64,000 bases of DNA from Crambe crambe (lineage: Eukaryota; Porifera; Demospongiae; Poecilosclerida; Crambeidae): NCBI GenBank assembly GCA_963924555.1, contig OZ004589.1:1860001-1924000 (forward strand), written 5' to 3'. Made by a program: the position numbers and the translations under genes. The notes under the pieces are model-generated. The model had not been told where the DNA came from. It saw only the letters and a program-made list of their open reading frames with translations, and ran no database searches. Each line of letters opens with the position of its first letter. The first letter of the stretch is position 1. Of this stretch, positions 34,774 through 47,789 are shown piece by piece.

Positions 34774-34944
34774 ACTGACTCTTTCAGCTACTGACTATAC
34801 TGACTCAAGATGGTGTAGCACCAGAGAAGCAGTCATAGAACTTTATAGCTACACTGCATGGTTGTTTAAATAGCTACACCTTAAAAAGCTAGCTACGTAG
34901 ACGTTCTTAGAATAACCACCATATTAGGAAAAGCAATGAATAAC

Positions 34945-35954
34945 TACAGTGCTTCTAGCTTAGTCTGTCAACTTTTGCAATTTTTGACTAATGATGATAT
35001 TTTTTATTGCAGAGGGAGAACCATAGATTATATGCAGTTGATATTTGTATGTATGTTTATCCATCATTCTTGAGTATGTGTGTCAATTTTTAAATGTAAT
35101 CATCACCCGTCCATGGAATTATCTGCAGTCAAATGGAGACTATTCACTAACCTGAAGTTCAAAAAGTGTTAGGGCTGGTAGTTGAGATGGGTTATTAGTT
35201 AAGAGCTCTGACTTCATATACAGGTAGTAGAGTAGCTAGACTTTCAGTGCTGCAAGTTTGGGATCTTAACTACCTTGTATGCTTGAAAACCAGCTGCAAA
35301 TACACTAAAAACAGGGGTATTTCCAAGGCCAAAAAGTGTTAGGGCCGCAAAATCTTCATTTTGGTGAGTTAAGAAAAGATACTTTGGGATAAGATAGTCC
35401 GATAACTAAAGATTTTTTTGGCTGCAAAAGCGGCGCTGCTACTTAAGCAGCATCTTCAGGGCGAACTAAAATCTTTCCCCGTTTCTGCCGTCTCTGCAGT
35501 CTCTGCCTTTGCGGTGACGAAGTATTACGCTAGCTTTATATGCGCATGCTCTTTTTTTCAACCGCGATTTTACCGCGAGAGAGACAGTGCTTCTTCTGTT
35601 GGTTCTGTGGGTTGTCCCCTGCCTTCTATCTCTTCTCAGGCCAGTGAATCGAGTTTTATGACGCTCCCACTAGCTAGGTACTGTCTTTGGTATTATCGAC
35701 TGAAGGGGGATTCCCCTCGCGCGGTAGATCGATGACATAATAATGACGCATTAAAAAACAGTGACATCATGAACAAAATGGGCGCTTTTATATTGGCTTC
35801 TATAGGGAAAGTGTGATAGGGAGATTTGTGCAGTGTATTTTCTTCAGCTCACATGTCTGACCTAAGAAATAATGCAGTATATAAAATTTGGAGAGTGCAA
35901 TAGCTACAAATCATAAGATATAAAAAGTTGACAGACTAAGCTAGAAGCACTGTA
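34945..35954. mobile_element. 1010-bp Tc1/mariner-like non-autonomous element with empty-site evidence
   Basis: TIRs of about 32 bp: left TACAGTGCTTCTAGCTTAGT, then CTGTCAACTTTT; right its complement. TA at both tips. The flanks GAATAAC and AGAATCATAAGCATCC are contiguous at 52600-52640 in the paralogous segment, which shows the unoccupied site. No transposase; the open frame at 35418-35735 has no recognisable motif. Confidence 0.85.
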
Positions 35955-37165
35955 ATAGAATCATAAGCATCCATATCTGATTCACTACAGACAATGATGA
36001 CATCACAGTGCTTTTAATGTAACAGGTAATAACAGATACACTGAGTGTAGAGTACTGGTATTATTAGGTACTCAGTATAAAACATGAATGGTATTCTGTC
36101 ATGACATGACACATTCTATATTAGCTCTGACTGATGCTATACTAGTCTACTCAGTGCTCACTGAGCCCAGGATCTAAAACAAAACACCCAAGTTAGCTGG
36201 AAATTAATACCTGCAGGTAGTTTCCCAGGTAGTTTTCCCAAGTAGCTACCCAAGTAATTTTTTCTCTATTAGTGTAGCTAATACAGTGGAAGGTGGTTAT
36301 CCCAACCTCATTGATTCATATTATTAGCCTCCTACCCAGGCCCAATTTTTGTACAAGGCTATGGTTCATGCATGATATGTGTTTATGACTTGAGCAGATC
36401 CATTATGAAAGATATCCATACAGCTAAATATGATGATTGATGAACTAGGGTCATCAAGACTCTTGGATACCTGGACTGATCCAGTCAGCCAGCCCTGCAC
36501 ACATTCTAAAAGTGAAAGTGTATACTATAATATACATACAATGCATGGGTATAATTTATATAGCCTTGTCCTGGACGAGGCTAAAGGTATACACAGCTTT
36601 ACTTTCGTAAACTGTTTACAGGGAACATTCTTTTTGCATGGTATAAACTACATGTTTGCAGTGGTGCACTCTACAGAGCATGCTTTCCCTCTTGAGCATA
36701 CTCTGCCAATATGGAGCACTGATATACAGTAACTGGAAGCACAATGTCAACGTAATAGTCAACATAATACATCTATACCCTTCGCATTCCCAGTTCAATG
36801 CACACATCATTGCACGTAAGGAGGAAAAATATAGTTCTGGTCAGGGCTAAAATTATTAAAAATAATATATTCTATATAACAAGTTGTTCCTAAGATACAC
36901 TTTCAAAAGCTACTTTAAGTGCATTGACTTCAACTTGTCTTCTAAGAACCTGTCATAATGACGTGAAATCATGCACAACATACCTGAATTATAGTGTACC
37001 AATAAAATGTATTTTTAAAGGGGACAAGGTCATGTGTACCAGCCAGTACAATAGTGCATATGCTTGCTTGCATGCATACAGATGCACAGTAGCTAGCTAG
37101 CCAGCTCGTATACAAAGGCATGAACTGAAGCTGACATGTTGAGCTGCTTGGTGAGGCCTGTGTAA
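35955..37165. other. Segmental duplicate of 52620-53700
   Basis: Follows the same order as the region between zinc-finger copies 4 and 5: ATGATGACATCACAGTGCTT, TGAGCCCAGGATCTAAAAC, GGTAGTTTTCCCAAGTA, and CTACTTTAAGTGCATTGACT. No gene except the remnant below. Confidence 0.65.
36910..36955 (-). pseudogene. Remnant of the type-B zinc-finger gene's last codons
   Basis: Matches the last 46 bp of copy 5 (stop CTA at 36910-36912 reading LK before it), then diverges at 36956. The rest of the gene is absent. Confidence 0.7.
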
Positions 37166-38300
37166 CTACTTTGATACCTCTCTTTCATTGCATTTAATTT
37201 TCGTAGAAAAAGTTAATTTTAATTGTATGAAAATAGCATCTGTAGCTAGTCTGGAATCACTACAAGGGAACAACTCGTCATTAGTAAGTTTAAGGGTGTG
37301 AAAGTCCTGGGAACTGATGTTTGAATAGCCACTGTGAAAGGTAGGTGATGAAGTACTGCCAATACAAACTTGCAATGTCAATCTCTTGGCCACTTCCCTT
37401 TTGACATCATTACAAGTGAATAACAATTTCATGTATCCCAGCTATTACAACTGAGGAAGTGGTCTTGTTGTCATCTGTGCATGCTTGCTGGCTGGTGTAT
37501 CAATATTGTAACTATTAACCTAAAGGAGTCCCATTATTATTTTGTAGCAGAAAGCGTGCTCACTAGCTATACAAAATGGGAGCTGAAGGATACTACGTAC
37601 TGTCTAATACCCACAAAGCCCAATCATTTGGACATTATCATTTTTTTTTTTTTTTTTTTTTGCTCCCCTAAAGAGGCATTGGGCTGCTGTATGGAAATGT
37701 CCTTAAATTTCTTTTGAAGTAAGCAGCACCTACTAATCTGATAAGCCGTCACTATCTCTGTTTGTGATCCAGGGATGCTTCTACATGGCATGGTGATGAA
37801 GGAGGTGTATCTGAACAGAGTTTTTAAGAATGCCTGCTTGCTCATTCCAAAAGTGAAGTCACAACCGCTGTAGATGTATAATGCCTGCATGACCTCTTTT
37901 ATCATGGGCTTTGGCAGATTCCGATTAGCTTGTTCAGATGGAGTAATTGCAGCTGGCGTCCAACTGCACTGAGTGCTACAATGATTTCATTGGAGCTGCA
38001 ATTAGCATTGGTCAAACCAGTACACCTGTGTCAGGTGAAAATAGAAGCTTCTTCGTCCCCATGCAGTGAGTACTTCAGGAGCCATACTCTCATATCTGCT
38101 TCTTCCGAATTGCAAGTGTAGTTCTCGACCATCTGAAGAATGTCCAGCAGACCCAAACCCCACATGCAAAACTATACCAGGTATAGAAGTTTTCAGGTCG
38201 CTTGACACAAAAATTTGTCCATGCAAAAATATTCAAGCGAGTCTATGTCTTAAGCAAACACAAATATATAATTCTGCAATTTTTGTATAAACCAACCTGA
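37166..38300 (-). other. Possible transposon-derived fragment
   Basis: The minus-strand frame 37905-37624 reads YIYSGCDFTFGMSKQAFLK, which resembles a motif in uncharacterised, often transposon-linked proteins of marine invertebrates (GCD then GKxxFLK). Neighbouring frames have no recognisable motif and nothing links them by splicing. Weak evidence; otherwise AT-rich DNA with a poly-T run at 37641-37661. Confidence 0.25.
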
Positions 38301-38611
38301 AAACCTCTGTAGTTACACACACATCATTGGCAAACCCCTTGAATAGTTTATAGAATGACTTTTAGCTATTGCTTGTTGAGTCTGCAAGGATGAAATTGAA
38401 TCCAGGCACTTGATGTGTCCACATTTGACTTATATACCATTGCACAATCTCACCCCCCTTTTTAACCAGGCATTGATCTAAGTCATTCCCACATTACTTA
38501 AGACTGCATGAATTCTTGAGTTGGCTATAGATACTAGCACAAATATACTGAAATAATGATGTCTTAATTATAGTTATATTCAGTCAACAATAATGCATCC
38601 AGAAATTCATC

Positions 38612-41600
38612 TCAAGCATTGATAGTTTGGTAGGAGTACCTCCTTCTGTGTACAATGAAGATGCAGCAAGGGATACAGATCACCACCAGCAACAGCAGCA
38701 AACCAACAACAACTGCTACAGTGATCCCCATGATAAGCCCTACAGCTATTGGTGAATCTGCAGAAAAATGATTCTTTTTGAGAATAGTGTGCAGTGTAGC
38801 CTTGCCATGATCTGTGGCTATTATGGGTGTATGTGATATGCATGCATGGTGGCTTGGTGGCTGAAAAATAAGGCTGGCCTAATGATGCTCAAGAATTAGA
38901 TACCTCTCTCACTTACTAATAGGGCCATACCTATTTGATTTTATGTTTTGTGGGCGAACTGGCTCTTGATATTGGGTCGGTAGGTAGAAATGAAAATGAT
39001 AATGATTCTCATTATCATGGTGTATAGCATGCTGAAATAGCTCAGTGCCAGAATGGCTGATTCTGGCACTGAGCCATTTCAGCATGCTACGTACAATCAT
39101 GGTAACATGAAAATAAAAAAGAACACAAAAATTTATTCCTTGAAGGCTGTTTGCCTCACTTAGCTGTCACACCGAGCCAAGCTACATTTGTCATTTGGGG
39201 TGACAGGTGAGAGTTGGCAAGGACCCTAAACATTTCAATGTTGAAAAAATTGGGTAGGTAGGGCCCGTGAAACATGAAATCAAATTGGTATGGCCTAAAC
39301 ATACCATATAGTGCTTAATTTTCGAGAAGCGTGGCTGTTTTCACAGATTTAATGAGAAACGCAAAAGTTAAGCTCTGAAAAAGTTGATATATTTGCACAT
39401 ACCTCTGGCTGGCCAGCCACATAAGCACATATGTTATCTGCTATTTCTCTACTCTAGAAGAGCTATATTATAGTCAAAAATCTTCTTAGGTACATAGCTA
39501 TCCAACTACTGTCATGCTCGCTCAGATACTTACAAAATGTAGTAACCTCTGGTGTAGCAAATTAAGGGGTGTGTTTATTAGTGAATGTGTGTGTACTCTT
39601 GGCAACCACGACAGTTAGTTCCGCGAAAATCTGATCTATGAAAGTTGAGCTCTTTGAAATTAAAGCACTATGACTTTAGAATTTAGATATTTCATAGTTC
39701 CAACTCTTTTTTTATCCATACATCACCTTCATTTATTTGAATAAATGTTGTGGTTTTTTTTACTAATGAAAAGATTGCTGTATGGACTCGCTGAAATTTT
39801 TCACAGCTATCTACTATAATTATGGAGACTGATCTTTTGGGCATTTCTCTGACTAAAGTTCTACTCTAAAAAGCTGTGATACAATACTCTTTCTCACAAT
39901 TAGAGGGATAATTATCAACTTATTGCAAAGCAACTGCAATGAAAGTCTTGTATGCTATGGGCAGACATGCCTGGGCAAGCTACTCGTTACTTTCCATTAG
40001 TGTTGATCTGTAGTTCAGCCTAGCTATTAGTGTTATTTCTATCTAGGAATTAAAAACAAGTGATCTCCATGAATAAAAATGTGAAGTAGGGATGGCCTCA
40101 AAATCTAGATGGCCTACTGTATTATATCTTGTCCTTTATGACTTGGTACAGGTCACTGACAAAAATATGAATAGTATATGTACTTCAGTGTGCTGGTAGT
40201 AGGAGGAACTCATGATATCAAGTACGAATGTACACAATCTTATGTATATAGCCGTTATTAAATTTTGTTTCAGGTGATAATAATAATGAAATTGAGTCAA
40301 ATACAGTGACTTACTGGAGCAGAGGGAAGGAGTTCCATAGCTTTCATTCTCCAAGCTAGTATTAAAGGCTACATAGAAATTAAGATTTTCAGTTGTTGCA
40401 TTTGAATACGTATGTGGTGCAAGTTATAATAATGTGAATGGTGCAAGTAAGAGTTTGAACTTATGTGCACATGCATCTTACTCTACCTTTGGAGATATTA
40501 CACTGCAAAAACGATTGGGTTAAAACAACCCACATTTACCTGAGTTGCAGATTGCCATGGAAACTGCAACTCAGGTGTAATTATAAATATGGGTTGTTTT
40601 TACCCAATCGTTTTTGTAGTGTATGATAGGTACATTTAACAGCCTCAATACTTTTTGCAGTCATCCATTTAATTCTAGTCTATTGTGTAGTTGTAACTAC
40701 AGTGTGTATAGACTTCGTGGAAGAAGATATCCAGCTACATATTATATCGCTATGAATTATGTCTTCTTATGATCAGTTCCCGATGAAAGCATGTGGCAGG
40801 CAGAAAAAAATTGGCTTGAGAAACTGTGGCAAAGGAGAGCAGTCCTGAAGAGGAATTCTTAATTGCTTAGTTGCATGCAGAAATAGCTATCCAGCTAAGC
40901 TATAAAAGTAGCTACATCTAGAGCTACATCTAGGGTAGGGACTAGCACCTCTCAATTGAACTGGTAGGTCATCTTCTTTCACTATTTCTTGTCATTAATG
41001 CACACTTGCATATGTTGCCAGGGTACTGCAAACTAATGCAGCTGTTTCATCTTGAATCTGGCTCACCACTAGTATGTACGTTGTTATAGGGAGGTTAATG
41101 TAGACCCTGCTAAATAAAATAATTATTGTGGACCTTCCATTGCAATGAATCTATGGAGGCGAGTTTATCCTTGTAGTTGGCAGTAGCCTCACTGGAGAAT
41201 GGTGAGACAAACTTTCCTGCTCTAGCTGTAAATGGTTGCGAGCTGATCCTTGTGGTGAGGTTTTAGTAAGTATTTAGTCAATCTATCATCCATGCACTCT
41301 GAACTTACTGCATGTGATTAAACTGTGATTCTTGCATTGGATATGAACATCTTCATTGGGATAGGAGAAACAGCTCCTTAGGCAAGGAGAACTCTCAGTG
41401 CAATGGAAATCATTCAAACCATCTGCTAGGATATAATCATGACTGGAAGGAGGAGTGGAGGAGAAAGAGAGAGGAGGAAGAAAGTATCATATTTGAACAT
41501 AATTACTACCAAAAGAAGCTTACAAATTAAGTTCACTGTATCCAACTGCATTGGTGTACCCGAGTTGCCGACATGCCGAATCAGCATCATACTGTTGGAT

Positions 41601-44600
41601 ATTACACACGAGTCCCCACCATTCACGGACAAACACTTCTAGGAACCCATGTGAGTTGCTTCCTCCCACCAGCCTGACTTGGGTATCATATGGTTTCACT
41701 TCCATTATATCAGAAAGGACTAAGAAAAAAAATTACATAGTGCCACAAACTTAAAGATGAAGGCACATCCCTGAACTAGCCCATGCATAGCACATGTACA
41801 GTACATGCACAGCAAAATGACATGAACAGTAAACATAACAAAGTATATATTTTATGGGATTTTTATGCTTTTTAACAGTTCCTCCCAGGCCCAGCTAGAT
41901 ATGCACAGTACATGAGCAGCACATGCACAGTACATGCACTTCTTATATCAGAAAGGACTACATAGCAAGTAGCTAGTAAAACTAATTAAGATTGTGTAAA
42001 GTTCAAAAAAGTTCATGAACAAGAGATCTAATTTTCAACAACCACACCCAACTACTCTATCGCTACTTCATTCCCCATGAGTGCTCTGAGTGAAGTAGGG
42101 ATAGAGTAATTGGGTAATATGAGTGTGGTCACATAGGTCTCTTATTCATAAACATAATTATGCCTTGGGTTTATGCTCTGAGCACCAATCTCAAAAGAGA
42201 TCTTCTCTTTGACCAATCGATCGTTACAACACCCTGGGTGACAGCAAATATGGTAGACTAAGAGCTAGAGATTAGCTAGTCAGACACAAGGTTAGGACCC
42301 AATCAAGATGGCGTGGCCAGTACACTGCAAAAATGCCTACCATGTTGTAGGTTGGGTTGGAAAATGACACACTATTTTTGAACATGCCCAGTTAAAGGTA
42401 AAGGATTACAGTGCAGTCATTTCCGAGTAATTTCTGAAATTAATCTGTGAAAGATGAAGATGGTGAACGACCAGATAAAAACGGCAATTTTAGAAGTCGC
42501 GATACTGCTTTATCTTCTGCTCTTCATACTGGAGTCCTAGCACATTGAAGATGTTCTGTCTGTCAGGAGCAGTGGAATGGAACGCTATTTTCCCCCCCTA
42601 GCTGTCACGTACTTTGTAATTTTTTAAAAAAATATCGGCAACCCTTATCCAATGCAGCATTAAGCCATCTTCTAGTTCTCGGCCATTGCTGCGAAAACAC
42701 ACTAGTTCAGTGAGGCCAGCAGAGTTTAGAGCTTAGACTAAAGTACACAATAGTTCAAAGGATGAAGTCGAATCCAGGTGCAGTCACTAGGTGACGTGCC
42801 CACATTCGACTTCAGTCACTAGGTGACGTGCCCACATTCGACTTCATCCTTGCATAATCTCATCCATTCAGCCCTTGTTCCAACTCTTTTTTTGACCAGT
42901 TTAGTCATCCCTACATCACCTTCACTTATCTTAAATATTTTTTCTTTATTTGTAGTAATTTTATCTACTGAAACTGCATGCTATCCACATCAGACAATAT
43001 ACTTACCACATCTGATTCCCATGTCATAAGTATGGTCTGAAGTGCCATCATACTCGTAATGACACCTCAGAATGTGTGGAACAGCATTAACAGGATTCTT
43101 CTTGTATGGACAATGCACATGATGTAACCAGGCACTTTCACTGTCATTGGCTTTTGGGAAACTGCATGAAGAGAGAGAGAGAGACATAGTCTGTGGTCGA
43201 CATGCCTGGATCTCAGGCTTCCTGTCTGTCGTAGCAAACCATAATTACCACTCCCCCTCTGTCTGATTTCAGATTCTGACTGCACCCAAGGTTCTGAGAC
43301 TACAAAGCTACTATTTTAGCCATGACATACTTAAAGCTTAGATCTGTAACTGATCCATAGTGTGCTACATCATAGAATCCCAACTGTCTGCAAATAGCTT
43401 GAGCAGTGCCTTCTTGTTGGTAGCCAGATGCATCGTATCTGATTGTTCCCCACTGATTAAACAGATAGATCTCCACCCTCCCTTCCCAGTGGCCCAATCC
43501 ACCAACAATTCTTACGTCACCATTCTGTTGAGCACCTATGATGTGCAGAAAAGATTATGTCTCATAGTGGGCTTCTTATAAGACCAATTAGCCCAGGGGA
43601 ATGTAAGGGGACCACAACTGAGTTATACCACACCACCACTGGCTGGGATGTTAAGGAATTTCGAGTAAAAGATAGGTGTCAGTATCCATGCACGCTATAA
43701 TATTAAGGCGGTGGGCAAGTAAAATTTTTGGTTTGCTCCAAACAGATGGACCAATACAAATCAAATCCAGTAAGTAGAGTGACAGGGATGCTATAAATCT
43801 GCAGAATCTTTGCTGTGTGCAGTGAAGCAGAGAGACAATGCTAGGATGAAGCCTGCTGTAAAAGGTATTTCACTTCTGCATGTCTCACCTGGGCTCTGAC
43901 ATGGAGTTGGACTTACCATTCTTCTGCAGAGCTAGTTACTACATACATTTGGAAGGGAGATCACATCATTATAGGGTTATTCCATGTCAATTCAACACAA
44001 AAAAATCCCTGCCCCCTTCAATTTTCATGAAAGTTGGTGAGCATTATGTATCCATGAAGTTACTAAGCCACACTGAATTTTAGCGCCATAAGTTTATTTT
44101 TCTGCAAGATATGGTATTTGAAATTTGTTAGTTTCTCAGGTTTTTCACTGTACGATTGGTACTCTCATACCTGCAAGATATGGTATTTGAAATTTGTTAG
44201 TTTCTCAGGTTTTTCACTGTACGATTGGTACTCTCATACCTGTAACTTTGGAGATCATCTTGAAGCTCCTTTGATGCTCTTTCATATGATATGCTACACA
44301 TTCCAATAAATAATGAAACTGAAAGTTAAAAGGTTATTGTTGATCTTTGACCCTCTTTTTAAAAAAGGTTGTTTTAAATTTAGCTATTCCAAAAAAAATT
44401 TTTTGGAAGTTCTCAAATCAACCCTTTTCATTCCTCAAAGTTTTAATTTGGGACTCCAAAGGGATCACATAATAAAAATAAAGATATATCTTGATTGAAG
44501 TGGTTAGCAATTCTTTGCAGAACCGATGAAGCAAATGGTGAAAACTACACCTGAATTATTCTTGACTCTGACTGAACACTGACAGTTAAACTTCATCACG

Positions 44601-46157
44601 ATTATAATTGCAGCGAGTGAGTGGTCTCAGGTCATGACTCATAGTATAACATAGAATAGCATACCAAGAAAAAGGGTCGGCACCGCCAGACTATGCCTAC
44701 AGATCAAAGATTAGTGCTTCGGTGCCTAGAGGGTGTAGCTAGTCTCTCGTGCGCAGCCCCCTGTAAAAATATAGGGGTCTGGTCTAATCCATATACCTTT
44801 CTCATTCTCAAGGTGTGGTTTATTATGACGTAGCTATGCCATTAAAAAAAGTGCAAGCATAATTTTTATATAGAATTGTTGCAGCTTGTGATAGAGCAGA
44901 ACGCAATGCAGCTGGTAGTTAAACACGAATAAACTTTTGACTAATGATGATATTTTTGTTGCAGAGGGGGAACCATACACAGAATTATCTGCAGTCAAAT
45001 GGAGGCTATTCACTAACCTGAAGTTTAAAAGGTGTTAGGGCTGGTAGTTGAGATGGGATATTAGTTAAGAACTCAGACTTCATATGTAGGTGTAGACTTT
45101 CAGTGCTCCAAGTTCGGGACCTTGAACAAAATGGTGCTTTTATATCGGCTTCTATAGGGAAAGTGTGATAGGGAAATTTGTGCAGTGTACTTTCTTCAGC
45201 TCATGTATAAGAATAAGAGTATATAAAATTTGGAGAGTGCAATAGCTACAAATCATGAGATATACAACTTGACAGAAGCACTGTATACTGTCCTTTTTGT
45301 ATCTACATCTACAGAAAGTTCTAGAACACACAGAGCACCAACACAAAGATGATCTACACCTAACGAGTAAATGCACAAATCAAAGACATGAAACACACTT
45401 GATAACGACCTTTAGAAATTACACATTAGTGTCATACTTTACAATCAACAACTGGTCATCTGGCCTCTTACAGAGATGGGAGAAGAAACAGAGTTGCAGC
45501 TCAACATTGCAAGCAGTAACCCAAACACTTCTCTCTTTAATATAGCTAGAACCAGGCTATGGCTGCAACTTGATCCTTCATTTAGTGCTACTAGAGGAGA
45601 CACTATTAATACAGTAGACTTCTTGTCTACCTATCGAAGACACTAGGAAGTAATTGATTTTCCATAGCCAGTAGGGAGTGACACAAAGACATTATGGCCA
45701 GTTACAAATTTCTGAAGAGCCCTATCTTGCTCTGGCTTCAGTGAAATAGCCAAGTAACTCCGCCATTCTGAATAGAATTTGGCCATACTTGGAATCAGGC
45801 TCTAGAAACTATGCTAGAAGCTTGCCACTAGCTGCTAGCTAAAAATCTATCTCGCAATTTTTTACACCTCTCACGTGTTCCATAAGCTAGCTATACAGCT
45901 CTAGTATGCTCCTCCAGATTTTGGAGGAGAGAACGAAAAAGGTATATGGATTAGACCAGACCCCACATGCTAACAATTTACATTTCAGGCCCGTAGGCTG
46001 TGCCGGGTGGTGGTGGTGGGAGGAATATGATTATGATTAGCTAAGTAGTCTCTCCTAGAAAGATTAAATCTGCCATTGAACAATAAATATATGGGTTTCT
46101 CTTACCACACGTAACCAGGAGGAGTGTCACAAAACCAAGATTCATCCAGAGATTCAT
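38612..46157 (-). CDS. Single-pass membrane receptor with two SRCR domains
   Basis: Six exons (minus): 46157-46106, 43535-43331, 43161-43007, 41719-41524, 41442-41309, 38757-38612. All splice phases fit, giving 295 aa. Order: signal peptide (MNLWMNLGFVTLLLVTC); SRCR 1 (VRIVGGLGHWEG, AICRQLGF, ending CHYEYDG and MGIRC); SRCR 2 (VRLVGGSNSHGFLEVF, WWGLVC, ACRQLGY, ending IQCKNHSLITC); TM helix (VGLIMGITVAVVVGLLLLLV); Arg-rich short tail (HRRRYSYQTINA, TGA at 38612-38614). SRCR 1 has Arg where the usual WGTVC cysteine stands. SRCR receptors bind microbial or self ligands and are abundant in sponges. Each domain is split by one intron. The introns hold transposons and repeats; extra exons cannot be excluded but none is needed. 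Confidence 0.85.
39026..39088. other. 63-nt near-perfect hairpin
   Basis: Arms AGCATGCTGAAAT-A-GCTCAGTG... and their complement pair over 28-29 bp with one A/C mismatch and a loop of about 5 nt. Lies in the last SRCR-gene intron. Could be a microRNA-like precursor or a tiny foldback element. Confidence 0.6.
40499..40623. mobile_element. 125-bp foldback MITE
   Basis: Ends TACACTGCAAAAACGATTGG and the complement of TACACTACAAAAACGATTGG. A second inner inverted repeat is CCTGAGTTGCAG / CTGCAACTCAGG. Non-coding. Confidence 0.75.
42782..42845. repeat. 32-bp tandem repeat, two copies
   Basis: AGTCACTAGGTGACGTGCCC plus 12 bases, repeated exactly twice head to tail. Confidence 0.9.
44102..44239. 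repeat. 69-bp tandem repeat, two copies
   Basis: Two identical 69-bp units starting CTGCAAGATATGGTATTTG. The period is a multiple of three, so an open frame crosses both, but no family is recognised. Confidence 0.9.
44774..45964. mobile_element. About 1.2-kb TIR element in SRCR-gene intron 1
   Basis: Left end GGGGTCTGGTCTAATCCATA, then TACCTTTCTC; right end the complement (45931-45964). The interior 44930-45290 matches the inside of the 34945-35954 element, so one element contains pieces of the other's family. No transposase frame. Confidence 0.65.
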
Positions 46158-46744
46158 CGCCCTAGTCTGGCGTAAGGAAGGTAAAGGGTCGGCAACGCCA
46201 GACTACCGCGTAATTACGTAACGTTTAACGTTTATCAGATGAGAGCGCGCGCGGTACGCAGTAGCTAGTCATCCCTACATCACCTTCATTTTTTTTTCTT
46301 TACTTGTATCTATATCAGTACCAGCATGTGGAGGCCATAGCCATGCCTGACCATTTTTTCAGGCAAGATTCGGAAAGGATCATCATATACAAAGACTAGA
46401 CAAGTTCGAGGGGGTTAACTCTGAAATTGAAGCAGCTAGGCTGTTTATAATAAAGCACATGCACATCATGCCACATCCCGGGATAAGTGGGTGCTTCTAA
46501 TTTAAAGTGGGCATGGTTTTTGAAAAATTTTCCCGCATGCAAACTTTCCTTCCTCCGGCCACTGCTATTATCCTATGTCCCGTACTTTTATCAATTCTAG
46601 CCACCAAAACAGGTGGAGGAACCATGGGGGCAGTGCCCCCGTTCTTTTGCAGGAACGAGGGCATTGCCCCCACACAAAAATACAGGTGTGACATTTATGT
46701 GTACATACATAAAGAGAGAGAGAGAAAAAAAAACCAGGAACAAG

Positions 46745-47007
46745 TAAGGGAAAAAACATTTCCGTGAAATGAAAAAAATGTAGGGACGACCATTGCTCAA
46801 AAAAGTAAGGAAGCAAGGGTAGGGAGTGGAAGCGGGATCAATCTTTGTTCTGTATATCCAGCCAACAATCCCTACATATTACGTACACTATAATCTGAAG
46901 CTACCCGACACGATGTACAAAACAAAGATTGATCCCATTTCCACTCCCTACCCTTGTTTCCTTTTGAGCAATGGTCATCCCTACACCATGGAAATGTTTT
47001 TCCCTTA
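46745..47007. mobile_element. Long-inverted-repeat element, copy 1
   Basis: Both ends read TAAGGGAAAAA inward, and the arms share TGTAGGGA(T/C)GACCA and GGGATCAATCTTTGTTCTGT on opposite strands. Family members at 49284-49561 and 59612-59914. Confidence 0.75.
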
Positions 47008-47789
47008 TCGATATTAAATTGTTGTTTGGCTTTTTGTAGTCTAAAATGGGCATCCAGTATCCAAAGCTTCGCGCTTCACGCGGGAGGGGGCACATCCCCC
47101 TCCCCTCGCAGCAGCCTCTGGTCGCATGTTACAGATAACCTTGTCAGTCTTGCCCTCATACTCAAAATCATCTTCCTCCGCCTATGCAAAACTACGTACA
47201 CACTACCTGTCAAGTGTAGTACATAATGTTATGTGATCTTTTTGTGAAATCTGTCACAGATACATAAATCAAGAATATTTAATACCTGTTACTCGGACAT
47301 TAACAAGTCTGATGTGGTCACAGAATGATCTTGTAACAGCCTTTCTACTCACCCAATCTACCCACGACAATATTATTGTACGTGAACTCTTTAAGGTTTC
47401 CAAAATACCCTTCACTTCAGATGTGAGCCCCACCCCCCTTTTGGATAGCTTGAGTGTAAAAATTATTTGCATGCAGGCCAACTAATGTTGTAAATATGAG
47501 GTGCAGGCATGCTCAGTAACCTGAGCACTGGACTTCCATGACACACCCTCTGTGGGTTATGAGTATAGCTAGCTACCATTGGGATCCAGGAGTGCTGTTC
47601 CAGCTAGCAAGCCAGTTCTACTGAATAATTGTCACAATGATACTTACTAAACATTATAGCTAGCATCACAACATAATGATTAGGGCACCTGCTAAGTAAT
47701 TAGGGCCACAAAGTGAGGTCAAAATACATACGAATTGAGCCGGCTTGTAGTTCATGTACTTAATGTAATGTTATTATGAAATGTACTAT

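Noticed and set aside
35418..35735. 105-codon plus-strand frame inside the 1-kb TA transposon
   Set aside because: No motif, biased composition, fully inside a non-autonomous element; not supported as a gene or transposase.
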